Source: Glebionis coronaria (Eukaryota > Streptophyta > Magnoliopsida > Asterales > Asteraceae). Taken from it: 64,000 nucleotides of DNA. Both the position numbers and the translations under genes were made by a program. Location: positions 496,641,627 through 496,705,626 of the forward strand of contig CM046881.1 in assembly GCA_025667525.1 (NCBI GenBank). The letters are read 5' to 3'. The notes under the pieces are model-generated. The model searched no databases. It worked only from the letters and a program-made list of their open reading frames with translations, and was not told where the DNA came from. Below are positions 32,296 through 44,088 of this stretch, in pieces (the stretch's first letter is position 1; each line of letters begins with the position of its first letter).

Positions 32296-32879
32296 TGTTG
32301 ATACAAAAGTTGGGTGATCCTTGCTAGACCCGAATTAGGCTTAATTCGGGTTGGCTGGACTCCGGCTCTTGCACCAAGTGAATCGTATGGTTGGGATCCT
32401 GCACACTAAACAACACGCGTTAGGCTTACCGTGGGAATGTTTCCCACGATTAGACTCCGGCGTGAGAGTAAGTAATCGGTTAGGTTTATAGGAATCGGAT
32501 GAGAGTTTGCGAGTGTGTAGAATGTAATACCTTTGTGGAACCCTTGGGGGTTCCTTATATAGGCAGTGAAACCCTAATGGGCTGTCACTGATGCTTCGGC
32601 CCCAAGGCAAGGATAATCACCAGATTTAGATTGATTGTTATCTTCTAATTATGGTGAGTGAATATCCTCTCCTTTGGGATAAATCCTAATCATAGTAGGA
32701 GTATGATTCTGTCTAACCCTACACCGGTCATGCAGGGCCGTGGGCCGCACACGTGTGTGCGGTTACTGTTCATCCAAGCCCATAAGCTCAAATATTATTC
32801 CCACCCATCTGTGATGGGCCGGATACGGGTAGTACCCGTGGGCCGGGTTCATGACCCGGCTGGGGACTATACGTCATCA
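32296..32879 (-). repeat. 5' LTR of element E
   Basis: 584 bp, TGTTGATACAAAAG to ACGTCATCA in plus orientation. TATA box on minus near 32552-32562. Differs from 21740-22323 at about 14 positions, mostly transitions. Confidence 0.93.
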
Positions 32880-33796
32880 GTGCACGAAATTGAATTACGA
32901 GAAAGAATACGTTGTAACACCTTACTACCTGGATGTCCAAGGCGTTGGTGCCACGTATACTGGCTTGTGAGAAAAACATGAGGAAGACTGGAAGGTTTTG
33001 TGACCGGGTAAAGATCTCCAGTGCTGTCACACCGGAGAAGAACCCGACGGGTCATGAAATCTTTAATAGAAAAGCCGAAAGCATCAAATTCAACGGTACA
33101 ATTATTATCACGAACAAACTGACGAACATAAATCAAATTTTTTACAATGTTAGGGGTGATAAGAACATTATTAAGGTGAAGAGGTCTATGAGGCGTTGGC
33201 AAAACACTATGTCTAGAATTAGTGACGGGTATGGTATAACCGTCACCAACCGAGACAAATGAATATGGGCACTTATTTAAAACATCACTAAGACTAGTAA
33301 CTGAATCATTAAGGTGGGAACTCGCACCTGTGTCCATGTTCCAATTACCTGGAAGGGGATCCTGAAAAGGCGTGGCATGAAAAGCAGTTGGCAAAAGCAT
33401 TTCTTCTCCCGGAGGCTGAAGTGAATGACCCATAGTAGCTGGCCTCCCTGACTGATACAACTGAACCAGCTGACCCGAACTAGCCTGACCCGGTTGATGG
33501 AACTGAATCGGATAAACCAGATCGACCTGACCCGGATGTGGACCCCACTGATAACACTGTTGGGCCTGCTGTTGGGCCGACTGAAAATTACCTTGTAGTA
33601 TAGGAGCAAAGCCTGGTGGGCTAGATAGTGTTGCAATAGGTTGCACCATAGGATTATTGGTGCAAATATTATATCCCATAGTAGCATCAGTACCAATTAA
33701 CAAACCATGAGAATTATTGCCATGAATCCAAAGATTCTCCAAAAGAGTCATTGGTTTGATAAAAATAAAAAAGGACGTGAGGAGTAGTATAACCAA
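32880..33796 (-). pseudogene. Copia element D Gag tail, protease and GAG-pre-integrase
   Basis: Reading leftward: a Pro/Gln-rich linker, then the protease active site NWNMDTGASSHL. The RPLHLNNVLITPNIVKNLIYV block and the pre-integrase zinc segment TWHQRLGHPGSKVLQRIL follow. The frame runs open into the element E junction (32879/32880) and continues in register in 20783-21739 when E and one TSD copy are left out. The capsid part of Gag is missing at the 5' side: upstream of 33796 no gag domain can be read. D was therefore already truncated, or carries an intron or deletion there. Confidence 0.87.
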
Positions 33797-35302
33797 CTAT
33801 ACTAATATGGAGCAGCAGCACACAATATTACGATGGCCAGGTATAACTCTATCTTTGCAAACAAACAATATTAATATGGAGCAGCAGCAACATTCAACCA
33901 CGATCAAATAATAAGTAGCAACCAACTATAAAGCATAAATGAACAAACACGTGACGAGCAAAGAGTGAGCAGCGAGCAAACAAAAAAACCAACGATCGAC
34001 TAACACCGTGAATATGTTGACTGGTTATCAGTTCAAAACCAACGGCCAACAATAAAATAAAAAATAAAACAAGAACAGATTAATGTTTGTTATGAGCGGT
34101 AGGGAGACAGAGTTTATGAGATTTGGTATTTGGTTTTGGGGTTTAAAGTGGATCGATACAATGGTTGTGATATCATGTAAGTATTTTAGTGTTTATTGAT
34201 TTTCCTTGTCTATCCCATAACCAACAATTGGTACATATACTAGGAGATTAGGTTTGAACCCAACTCATGTACAACTATTGCAAGGGATAAGGACTAATAC
34301 TTCTATTACATAGGATAATGACAACTAGTAATGAAGTAATGACAGCTAATAATCTTAAGATGAGAATTCAAAGGAGAGTGCATGAATTGACTTAAACAAT
34401 GCACAACATAAGAAATGTCAGATGTGGTATTAGTCAAATAGATAAGCTTATCCATCAATTTCTAATAGTCTAACAATTTTTTCAAGGAATGGGTCATCAT
34501 CAGTGGGTTCATTAGATATAGTAAGTGTGAAACACAAGTCAATATGACCTTTTTTTTTTGCCGAAACTGAATCAACCGATTGACCTGGTCAAGTTGACCC
34601 GAGTTTGAAAACAATGGCTCGTTATTATTGTTGTCTCACACTGATTGGAAACGCGACAGGATAACACGAGCACGAAACCACCCGTACCGCCATCTTTGTT
34701 GAGGTCGAAAATACAAGCAGTGTCATCCTTCTTTTGTTTTGTGTTTTATTGAATTATGTGTAGGTCAAAGCAATGTTTTCAGCCCCGGTTGATCCGGTCG
34801 GGTCAATCGAACCAAAAGTTTATGTTACTGGAAGTTTCCTTAAATCTTTAACCTCGGGCTAAAATTTACAAGATACAAATGTGGGGAGTTTAAAGCCTGC
34901 TGTTGATGTATTAGATCCCACAAAATCTAACTTGCTAATTTGTAATATTGGATGGCTGATTCTTTCAGGCATATTTTCACCATCACTAACCTATTACTAG
35001 TATAAGGTATATTCTGATGTGTGTTATTTATTCTGGGTGCCATTAAGAAATTATTGGCTTACTTAGTCGGACAAAAGTATAACTAGATTAGGAGGTGCTG
35101 ACTGTTTTAGGCCTCCATTGGTATTAGTTGTTGTATAATGCATGCCTCAATAGATTAATGTATTAGTAACCAAGTATCCAATTAAAAAGGTTTGCATAAT
35201 CCTTACAATCAAGTGTAACTCAATAGATTAAGATTCGAAAACAACAACCAAAACTAACTGAATTTCCTAAACACATACGTTTTCAATTTAGAGTCTCGAA
35301 AA
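33797..35302. other. Non-coding interval
   Basis: No gene seen. AATATGGAGCAGCAGCA is present twice (about 33808 and 33872). No LTR or primer site for element D was identified. Confidence 0.55.
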
Positions 35303-35930
35303 TCAAGTTATTATGCCATTAAATGGGCGCTTTATCGCGAGACGGGCAACACTATCTTCTATAGAGAGGATTAGCATGTTATCATCGCCACCAACATTGT
35401 AATGCGCAAGAGAGAAATTATCCTCCAAATCACCAGCAGTTCCATTTGGACTGATGAGATTCTGTTTGTTTGCAGGCACACCAGTCGCTTGAGCAATCCT
35501 ATCTTTCAAACTTCCCACTGTCTCGGATAGAAACCGGACATTAGCCTTCACCACTACACGATTTTGATAGTCAATTGGTATATTTATAATAACACCAACA
35601 GGTCCGCTAGATGGTTCCTGGATATAGTTAATGAAAACAAAACAGTGAGCCAAATAGTAATTACATGTTTAACATGGAATATACATAGAAATAACAAGAT
35701 AGTTCAAATAATGTACGTACCGAATGTTGAGCTAAGAACTTGTCCTCGGAGATAAGAGGATGAGCGGGGAACGGTTCCTTCCCGAAGAAACTAATAAAAT
35801 TAGCTTCATCATCTGGAAAAACCTCGACGGGATTCTTCCAGCCCCTCACGATTCTTCTAAGTTGCCAAAGTAATTGAAACTCACGAGTCATATCAACAAG
35901 TTCCATTCGATTGGTAGCTGCTTTCGGCAT
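35303..35930 (-). CDS. Small two-exon gene with SF3A1-like C-terminal ubiquitin-like domain
   Basis: Exon 1 is 35721-35930 (70 codons from MPKAATNRMEL to LAQHS). The intron is 35618-35720 (TCG/GTACGT...ATATCCAG/GAA, phase 0), and exon 2 is 35303-35617 (104 codons and stop). The 174-residue product has an N-terminus I do not recognise (REFQLLWQLRRIVRGW). LISEDKFLAQHS is followed by a ubiquitin-like domain with FLSETVGSLKDRIAQATGVP, ANKQNL and NFSLAHYNVG. The last two segments and the EDxFLAQH lead-in match the tail of plant splicing factor 3A subunit 1 (U2 snRNP). The long SURP-containing body of SF3A1 is absent, so this is a partial duplicate or a distinct small protein. A TATA box lies upstream at 36044. 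No disabling change is visible, so it may be expressed. Confidence 0.8.
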
Positions 35931-36043
35931 TATTACACAATCAGTCGTCGATCGGATGTTGAAAGAAAATCGAAGTTATTACCTTTTGATATCGTAACGC
36001 CAAAACTAATGATAACTTTTTAGCAATTGACCGAGAGAGAGCC

Positions 36044-36053
36044 ATATTTATAA
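36044..36053 (-). promoter_or_regulatory. TATA box of the SF3A1-tail gene
   Basis: TTATAAATAT on the minus strand, about 115 bases upstream of the ATG at 35930 and followed by a GAGAG-rich leader. Good spacing for a short plant 5' UTR. Confidence 0.6.
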
Positions 36054-36059
36054 CACATT

Positions 36060-37587
36060 ACGTCGGTTCCAAGTTATCTTTTTGGTAACTATTAAACTAC
36101 CAGCCCGAGCCCATCATAAAAAAGGTTCTAGAAACACGAGACTCTTGAAGCTGTGTGTCTCAACTCTCAACTGATAACTTTTTGATAACTTTTTAGTATT
36201 TATCACGTATTTTTATTGTCACGTATATTGATATGTTACGTGTACTATTTTTATTGTTTATATCATACGCGTAATTTAGCAAAGAGAATTGATATGTACA
36301 CATAGCATATTGATTCATACACATAAAATTATTATGTTTAGACTATTCTACCCTTACATATACTTTAACATGATTTTACTCAACCTTCCTGCTCTCACAT
36401 ATCGAACTAAAGTAACTGTCAGTCACCTGATTCACTTCCACCACTGGAGAGATGCGATCTATTTATTCCATTTACAGTTTTTCAACAATGTCCTCTAAGT
36501 AACCACGTATGAGATCTCACGCCTCTAGTTTCTGTTATTACATGGGAAGTTTGTTGACCTCAGTTGGACAAATAGTTTTGGCTTTAGGATCGGTAATTGT
36601 CTCATCCTAGTTCAGAAGAAAAAAAAAATTCGAATTTGCAATAGGAATTGTTAAAGGAGAATGATATCCCAAGCCACACTTACCTTCAAACTTTTCATTC
36701 ATTATGCGTTGGTCGCCATGGCCCAACCAAAATTCAAAAGCTTGTTGTCACTTTCTTATAAAATGTAGGTTGCTACGTACTGAACTCATTAGCTATCAAA
36801 CAACATCCTAAGGTGTTAAATCATTATGTAGGACCTTTTGCAAGGAGACGAGTTAGTTGAACATGTACAGTTGGTCAAAGGGTTGGAGGACTTGGAGGTG
36901 GTTACGCAGAGTAGAAACAGTTTGAAGCTGGACTGTTGGTTGTGAAAGTCCAAATGGACAGTATGGGTAGCATAAGTTGGAAAGTAGTTATTCAACTCAA
37001 CCTATAACATAACAATTTTTTATTCAAATCATTTCAATATAAAAATTTTGTTCCTTTGTGGCGCAATAATATTTCAAATTTTGAACTTTTTAAATACTGT
37101 AACATGTTTGACTGGTTCCAAACATCAGTAAACATTATCAATCCTTAGTAACTACATACAGTATGTGTTTACGAACTCCCTAATTCCAATACCCAATCAG
37201 AAAGTAAAACTCAAATACTTAGGATTAATCCCACCACAAATAATTATTAACTGAACAAAAACGTGGGTAACCGTCACACTACTGAGCGGTGGTAACTCAA
37301 GATTCGAGGATGACAACGTCAAGAAATTTCTCTCCATCATCACTATTATTGACTTCATTCTGGTGTAAAGTCCTCGAAATTAAGGAGGTAAAATGATGAA
37401 ACGCTTGTGGCAATTTCTGTGAAGAAAATAATCAGGGAGGGAGAAGGATAAATAGTTTATTGTATTTTACAAAAAATGGTATGTTTGTTGCTTAAGTTTA
37501 AGTGAGGGCATAAGAGTCTTAACACAATAAATTTTATGTGTGCGAATCAAAATCCTATGTGTACATATCAACTCCCTTTAGCAAACC
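36060..37587. other. Non-coding interval
   Basis: No gene supported. Short AT-rich ORFs (for example 36289-36498) have no motif. Confidence 0.55.
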
Positions 37588-39420
37588 CACTACAAGAAAA
37601 AGGTCTTTCAATGACACACAAAAAGTGTCAGAAAATGTCTAAAAAAGTGTTGGTGCGCAGTGCAACCCGACAAATACCATTTAGACACACACAAACATTA
37701 GTCGTTTTGACCTGAACCCTATTGAACAGTTGCCCAATGTGATTTCATCAAGGGAAAGGAATTTGATTCTTCAAAAGTAAAAGATGAGAAGTCTCTATTT
37801 CATCTTCGTACATCAGCAGAGCTACTCATTTCCGACCCTACTTAAATCTTAGATTAAAATTTATAGCATCTCAACGATGTTAAGTGGTCTAGAGCTGCTG
37901 GTGCGAAGGATTTTTTAACCTTGATTTCTTCATTGAACATGTTGCTAGACCCATAATGTGTACCTTACTTGAATAGTACATTTAGACTTGTTGACCGAAC
38001 AACACTCCTTGAGATGGATTCAAGGAGTTTTAGAACATTTGGCAAGAATTGCTACACTAATGCACTAAGAAGCAGAGGTTTGTTTCAGTTAGTTACAGGC
38101 TTTCAAGGTTAGTTTAATAAAATAGGTTCATTAGATGAAATTAGTAGCCTGCTGTTTATTTATTCACGATAAAGGAGGTATCAAAGACAGTATTTCATGT
38201 ACTAACATGTTTGGATTAAATTATTTCCCCACTATAAAAAGATAGGACCGATAAGTATAAGAAGATACTGTTTGCTTGATCAGTGATTTATCATTAACTA
38301 ATACGATCAATAAATTTTAAAATCAATAGAACTATAGCAAATTGGACGAGCATATTCATATGATCATTTAATCATCTATCTATGTACTTCTAGGGTATAT
38401 GAATGTTTACTTAGATATGAACAAATTGCCATTAATAGTTAATTTCTCACACCAGGCAACATAACACGTACAATAAAAATCAGTTAGGATCAATAAGAAT
38501 CCAATACGTTTGTGGTACACACTAAAACACCACGATAATTCCTATTAAGTGTGAGTATATTGAAAGCATACGAATATGCAAGTATTAAAAACTATTATCT
38601 CTATTTACTTTTTAACTTACAAAAAAAAAAAAAAAAACAGAACCAAATTCCAGGTTTTAAAATTCTTATGATGGAACCGGGTTGCAAGTGAGATCTTCTG
38701 ATGTACGAAGATGAAATAGCTATAATTCTAATCTGAGATTTAAGTAGGCAGAATTGGGACAATTTGCAGACAATGATCTAGCTACATTTGAAGCGAGGGC
38801 TCTTGAGTAATCAAATTTTCACCTTATTTTCATTATCTGAAAGTAAACGGTTACAAAATGATCATGAGCTGTAAAAGCCAACATAAACTAATGATTCTAA
38901 ACGAAATGACCACTATCAATAGTCGAACAACCGTAAATTCATGTCCGAGTCTCGTTTCTACCATGTTAGTTAGCTCGATAAACTAAGTCTACTTATAACC
39001 AAACCTCCTAAAACAACTAACTATTGTTCCAATTTCTACACAGAATTAAAAGCTTTAACTAATAACTCATAAAAATCAACAAACATTCAGGCCATATACT
39101 ACAATCAAAATCATTCTAAAAATGAAAAAAAAAAAAAAAAAAGAATACGTACCAAACTACGATTCGAAACCGAACTAACTCGACTAACTTCGAAACTGAT
39201 TAACTAATTTCGAAACCCTAATTAAATCGAATCAACGAAACCCTAATTAAATCGATTCAACCAATTGAATTGATTGAGATGAGGAACGATTGAGAGTGTG
39301 TGAGGTTGAGTTGAATCGATTGAGAGTGTGTGAGTGTGTGTGGGTTTGAATTGAATTGACGATTTTGTGGCGAGAGAGTTAGGATTAACTTCTTTTTTTA
39401 TTTTCTATTCAATAGTAAAT
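37588..39420. mobile_element. CACTA-like element, left terminus and internal non-coding part
   Basis: Begins CACTACAAGAAAAAGG (37588-37603), a CACTA terminal inverted repeat matching the one at 20768-20782 over 15 bases. Sub-terminal AAAGTGTCAGAAAATGTC words follow. No transposase is readable. The right end could not be found, and the stretch up to 39420 is assigned only by proximity. A block of about 65 bp with CTATTTCATCTTCGTACATCAG at 37797 recurs inverted at 38697-38762. GAACCCTAATTAAATCGA-like repeats at 39195-39255 resemble a 5' untranslated region. Poly-A runs lie at 38622 and 39123. Confidence 0.5.
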
Positions 39421-40571
39421 TTTATAAATTTATCATTTACTAGGAATTTTGCCCCCGCTTCGCTGCGGCACGAAAGGCGGGCGTTTTTTGCAAGAATTTT
39501 ATTGTGTCTACAATATCCGGAGGACTCACTCTAATTTCTGGCCTTACTTCTTACTTCGTCTGTGCCTTCAAGAGCCTATTGAAAATTACTTGATGGGTTT
39601 GTCGCGGACGTGTTGACAACAGTTTTGCATACGGCATTTGTTACACGGCGTCTTTTTACATCACTCCAAATAAACAGGAAGCACAGGTCTGCACACAACA
39701 AACAACATCACCAGCAACAGAAAATGAACTTATGAACAATAAGCCGAAAACCAAATAAGTCATCTCTCCGCTATATAAGTCCAAACACACTGCCAAACAA
39801 ACTTATATACGCTTAGAAACCGTCTCTGAGCCTTGGTTTATGCAATCATTATTAAATCACTACGTGAATTACAGGACATTATAACACATCAGAAAAATGT
39901 TTAACTGGGTCGACCCAAGCCTACATGGACCACTTTTATTTAAGCGTGTTCTAACCACTATCCAACCATCCCGCCCCACCCATATTGCCACCTCTAGTTC
40001 AAATGACATTTTATGTTTGCATTGTGAGGTTCAAGTTGTGATATATATGGCTAAATATGCACAGATTTATCCAATTCTAAGTTTAATAAGTTTTGTGTAT
40101 GAGATGAACTCATATAAAGAATGAACGGGAAGAATAACTAATAAGAATAAAAACAGAAGGCGTAAAAAAATTAATCACCTGCATGTGAAGGAACATGGAG
40201 TTTGTATGTGTTTGCCACAACTTGAAGGAAGTCCTGTATGTATTTATGGATATGATGCAGCAAATTAGCTTAATTCATACTCTCTGCAGTTTAAAATAGC
40301 ATGGCATTAAAGAAGGAAAGTTCAAATCAAGCAAAAAGAATTAAGATTACAGGAAGAAGTGTGTACCTTTTGTGATGCATTGTTTCATACCTTTGTGTCA
40401 CAAACATACACAATTTGCAGCCAATAGTCATACATGTAAATTGATGAGATTGTGTGTTTTAATATTGGTAATACTTATTTAGTCACCAATTTCGCATGAA
40501 AAATTTACAAACTACTTTATTTCTGCAGAGTACGTGTTTTAGGAATTTAGTAAACCATCTAGCGAATAGTA

Positions 40572-40657
40572 GGCTCAGATAAGTACGTAATCGGAAAAAG
40601 AAAATACGGCCACCATGGCTGCAAACCCATCAAGGGTGCCCCGCCAAGCTGCACGTA
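40572..40657 (+). repeat. Stem-loop module, copy 1
   Basis: GGCTCAGA start, outer arms TACG/CGTA, core ATGGCTGC...GCCCCGCCAAG, apical arms ACCC/GGGT. Confidence 0.55.
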
Positions 40658-41331
40658 ATCCAAAGTTTCCGCGAACCCCTATAAAGGTTCAAACAACATC
40701 ATCACAGCCTATTTTTAAAATTTGTATTATCGCTTAAAAAAATGCATCGAAAATAGGACATCATTGTATACCTTATAATAGTGTATAATAAAAATGAAAA
40801 ACTAACAATTTATAAAAAATCATTCCTTACGGCAACCATTCCTTACGGCAAGCAGCTTTATCACATATAGAAACCTCAGAAACTACAAAAAAACAGAAAC
40901 CATGGTGATCAGACACCAATCTTGATTTATAACAAAAATGAAAAACTAACAATTTATAAAAAATCAAGATCACACATTGTGGATATGATTCCTTTTTCCC
41001 ATTGCGGTTTCCAGATCATAATCTTTCATTTTTCTGTTGCAAAAGAACCAACCCATGGTAGAAAAGCTACTCCGACCCACATGGCTCAGATTATTTGATG
41101 TCGCGGTTGTGATTGTGGAGGTTGCTGAAGGGAGCAACTCCCGCATCCTTCCATCCTTCCACTTTCACACAACAGATTCAAAGGATCATCATAGCCAACG
41201 AAAACAAAATAACATTTTGTACACATCGTAGGGTAGACCAGAATATAAGAAGTTTCTTATTTGAGAGATCTTAACCCGTGATGTCTGCAATATTTAAACG
41301 TAGCATAACCAAGAGTGAGGGCTAAAGCGTT

Positions 41332-41415
41332 GGCTCAGATTGGGTGTTATTTGAGGGAAAGAGTCATAACCCGGCATGGCTGCAACCATCAATGGTCGCC
41401 CCGCCAAGATCCGGG
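41332..41415 (+). repeat. Stem-loop module, copy 2
   Basis: GGCTCAGA start, outer arms CCCGG/CCGGG, core ATGGCTGCAA...CGCCCCGCCAAGA, apical arms ACCA/TGGT. Confidence 0.6.
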
Positions 41416-41784
41416 CTACCTTGTCTTTGCTCGCGCCCGATTTTAAACTCATCACAGCCACGTAATCACATAAACACAGAGCCAGTCGTGAACCACGTGC
41501 AACAGTTGCATAACCGCCCAGAATAACATACAGAAAGATGTATTAGCTCAAATTGATCTGCAGAACGCAGGGCACCCATCAGTATCATGACACAGCATAC
41601 ACACCGGCAACGAAACAGTGGGCGATGGCGACGTTTGTCAACCACGCATCACAAACCATACCATCAATCGATTCTCGTACAATCAGCCACCGGTGACATT
41701 CGCTACCCAACATATGTAGTGGCAATGAAAGCCCGGTGGCATCAGTAACTGATCGCGATACCGTGGCATGCAAGTTATAGCATA

Positions 41785-41870
41785 GGCTCAAATAAGGCGT
41801 CACTTGGGGAAAAGAGGTATAACCTCGCATGGCTGCAACCTTAAAAGGCCACCCCGCCAAGATCTGGGGC
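41785..41870 (+). repeat. Stem-loop module, copy 3
   Basis: GGCTCAAA start, outer arms CCTC/GGGG (one wobble pair), core ATGGCTGCAA...CACCCCGCCAAGA, apical arms CCTT/AAGG. Confidence 0.55.
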
Positions 41871-42189
41871 ATCCTATCTTTAACCGCGGTCGCCTATCAT
41901 CATCATAGCCCCACATACCTATAAGAAGACACAAAATCAGAAAAATACAAACCGTGTTCATCGCGCTAGCCTTTACCCAAACTTCTATTTCACCCCATCT
42001 TAAATAGAAACATATGGTATAAATGCATCGCATCAAAGTGTCCGCCAACCCGCTATAAAGGTTCAAAGACCATCATCACTGCCCATTTATAAAATTTTGA
42101 TCATCGCTTTAAAATTTTATCGAAAATATGATATCACGTATGCGGCATAAGCCGTAGCCTGCATCAGTAATTATAAGAGGCGTAAAGAC

Positions 42190-42535
42190 ATCAGGTGACA
42201 CTTTCACCCTTATAACATTAGGAAGAGTGAAACCAAACAGAAATAGAATAAACAAATGCTCCCGATAAAACAGCGAGTCAAAAAAGCAAGACTACAGTGA
42301 CAACCGTCGCCTGCCATCAAGAGCGGCAACGGCGTCACCATCGCTGCCCGCCATCAGCAACAGTAAAGAGGGAAAATGCAAATTACAATAAATCGTAATT
42401 TATCACACATACCTAATTGAATGACCATCTGTCAAACATGTTTCTCTTTGACAACCCTCATAATTGACCACAGCCGTGTTCTCACACGAATAGAATAAAC
42501 ATATTCTCCCCCCACAAACATAAACAAACAATAAC
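42190..42535 (+). repeat. Segmental duplication, copy 1 (partner 43466-43725)
   Basis: CTTATAACATTAGGAAGAGTG, AAAACAGCGAGTCA, GTGACAACCGTCGCCTGCCAT and ATTGACCACA occur in the same order in both copies. Spacing differs by small insertions. Confidence 0.7.
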
Positions 42536-43208
42536 CTATGTTATTTTAAGATATCGTTTACTATTCAAATTGATTTATCTTCCGAAACACATATCATTTG
42601 TTTCGTATTTTTGCAACTGTTCTCCTCACCCTCACTCTTCTCACACTCTTATAGTGGCCCTAAAAATTGACCACCACCGTTGATCAGATCGGGCGCCCAA
42701 AAATCATGGCCGTCCATTGATTATGTGTGTGTTAATATGTTTCTTATCTCAAAACAAAAACAACTCTCACACTACATGATCTGAAAAAAAAAAGATGTAG
42801 AAAGTAGTAATTATCAAAAATACCGACCATTAAGCCGAATGTAAACCTCGTTGTCAGTTCAGTGTGCATATGCTCCTTTGTTCCTCCGGCTGTATCATAA
42901 ACATATCCTTCAAAATCAAGCGAAACCGGGGTCTCGCATTTCGCACACATACATGACAATATAAGATTTCCATCAAACCATAATGATCAAGCAAAACCGG
43001 GGGCATACTATAACAAAAAAAGCTAATCGTACCTGTGATGGGACACCAATATAGCCTGCCCAATATATAAAAAGCCACACCGAAATCTTAATAACAATTC
43101 AAATCTTTAATTAACTTTTTTCCTTATTCGAGTGTAAATGTCATATTTTACACAGCTTATTACAAACCTGTGATAGATAAGAATGTAAATGGAAAGTGAC
43201 TAATTGTT

Positions 43209-43304
43209 GGCTCAGAGTTGAAGGCGTCCTCCCGGCGATTCAAGTGATCGACCTGCTATGGCTGCAAACACGATGTCGTGTTGCCACGCCAAAATTCAGG
43301 TCGA
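43209..43304 (+). repeat. Stem-loop module, copy 4
   Basis: GGCTCAGA start, outer arms TCGACCTG/CAGGTCGA, core ATGGCTGCAA...TGCCACGCCAAAA, apical arms AACACGA/TCGTGTT. Confidence 0.6.
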
Positions 43305-43404
43305 CCACAACTATCATGATCGGGAAACTAATAGTAGTTGGAAACCGGAAAATAGACACACAAAACGATTTCTTCATCGCCGTAAGTTCATATTTAAGAG
43401 TATC

Positions 43405-43459
43405 CGACCCGACGTGGCCACAAACACTACTTTATGATGCCTCGCCAAGACACGGGTCG
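43405..43459 (+). repeat. Stem-loop module, copy 5
   Basis: Outer arms CGACCCG/CGGGTCG, core GTGGCCACAA...GCCTCGCCAAGA. The apical stem is weak in this copy and the GGCTCA lead is not evident. Confidence 0.5.
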
Positions 43460-43465
43460 CGTTGA

Positions 43466-43725
43466 CCCTTTATAACATTAGGAAAAGTGAAACCCAAAAG
43501 AAACATAATAAACAAATTGTATACCTTATAATGTTCCTCATAAAACAGCGAGTCACAAACGCAAGACGGCCGTGACAACCGTCGCCTGCCATTAAGAGCG
43601 GCAACGAAAGCCACGGCCATCGCTGTCGCTGCCCGCCATCAGCAACAGCAACCCTCAAAATTGACCACAACCGTGGCCTCACACAAATAGAATAACATAT
43701 GGTCCCCCATAAACATATTCATCGA
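43466..43725 (+). repeat. Segmental duplication, copy 2
   Basis: Partner of 42190-42535; starts with CCTTTATAACATTAGGAAAAG just after stem-loop copy 5. Confidence 0.7.
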
Positions 43726-43814
43726 AACACATGTACTAATAACAGCCCGTAACGGAACTCATCTTAGTCAAATGTAACAAACAACCAAGATGCCGGTAAC
43801 CCCAATTTTCATCA

Positions 43815-44088
43815 AATTATGTTTCAATATCTTTTTAAACAATTAATCAGGAACCAAGATGAGATCTGTTCCACAAAATACAGTGATCCCCTCACATATT
43901 ATTTGTTTAGTCTATTTCCCACTCTTCTCACACACTATTTCCCACTCTTCTCACACACTTTCTTCTCATAGCCACACACTTTCTTCTCACATCCAAAAAA
44001 TCATGGCCATCTATTAATCAAATTATGTTTCAATATCTTCTTAAACAATTAATCAGGAACCAAGATCAGATATGTTCCACAAAATAAC
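43815..44088 (+). repeat. 65-bp direct repeat (43815-43882 and 44020-44088)
   Basis: AAATTATGTTTCAATATCTT.TTAAACAATTAATCAGGAACCAAGAT.AGAT.TGTTCCACAAAATA is present twice, with three or four differences. Confidence 0.8.

Larger units (their letters stand above)
21740..32879 (-). mobile_element. Element E: complete Tat-lineage Ty3/Gypsy LTR retrotransposon
   Basis: An 11,140-bp element with two 584-bp LTRs, TSD GTGCA on both sides (21735-21739 and 32880-32884), a primer site next to the right LTR and a polypurine tract next to the left. On the minus strand it reads gag, protease, RT, RNase H, integrase. On the plus strand, between integrase and 3' LTR, is a spliced antisense gene, a hallmark described for Tat elements (Retand/Ogre relatives). 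It sits in element D, and removing it with one TSD copy makes the D frame continuous. By eye the LTRs differ at about 14 positions (about 2.4 percent). Confidence 0.92.

Noticed and set aside
39440..39480. Helitron 5' end
   Set aside because: GC-rich start-like motif only; no 3' hairpin plus CTRR end could be paired with it, so not claimed as a feature.
40572..43459. Stem-loop modules as hammerhead, twister, HDV-like ribozyme, tRNA or SINE
   Set aside because: No CTGATGA/GAAA pair, no matching twister or HDV core, no A/B box pair. CGCCAAG and CATGG recall twister-sister loops, but order and spacing do not fit.
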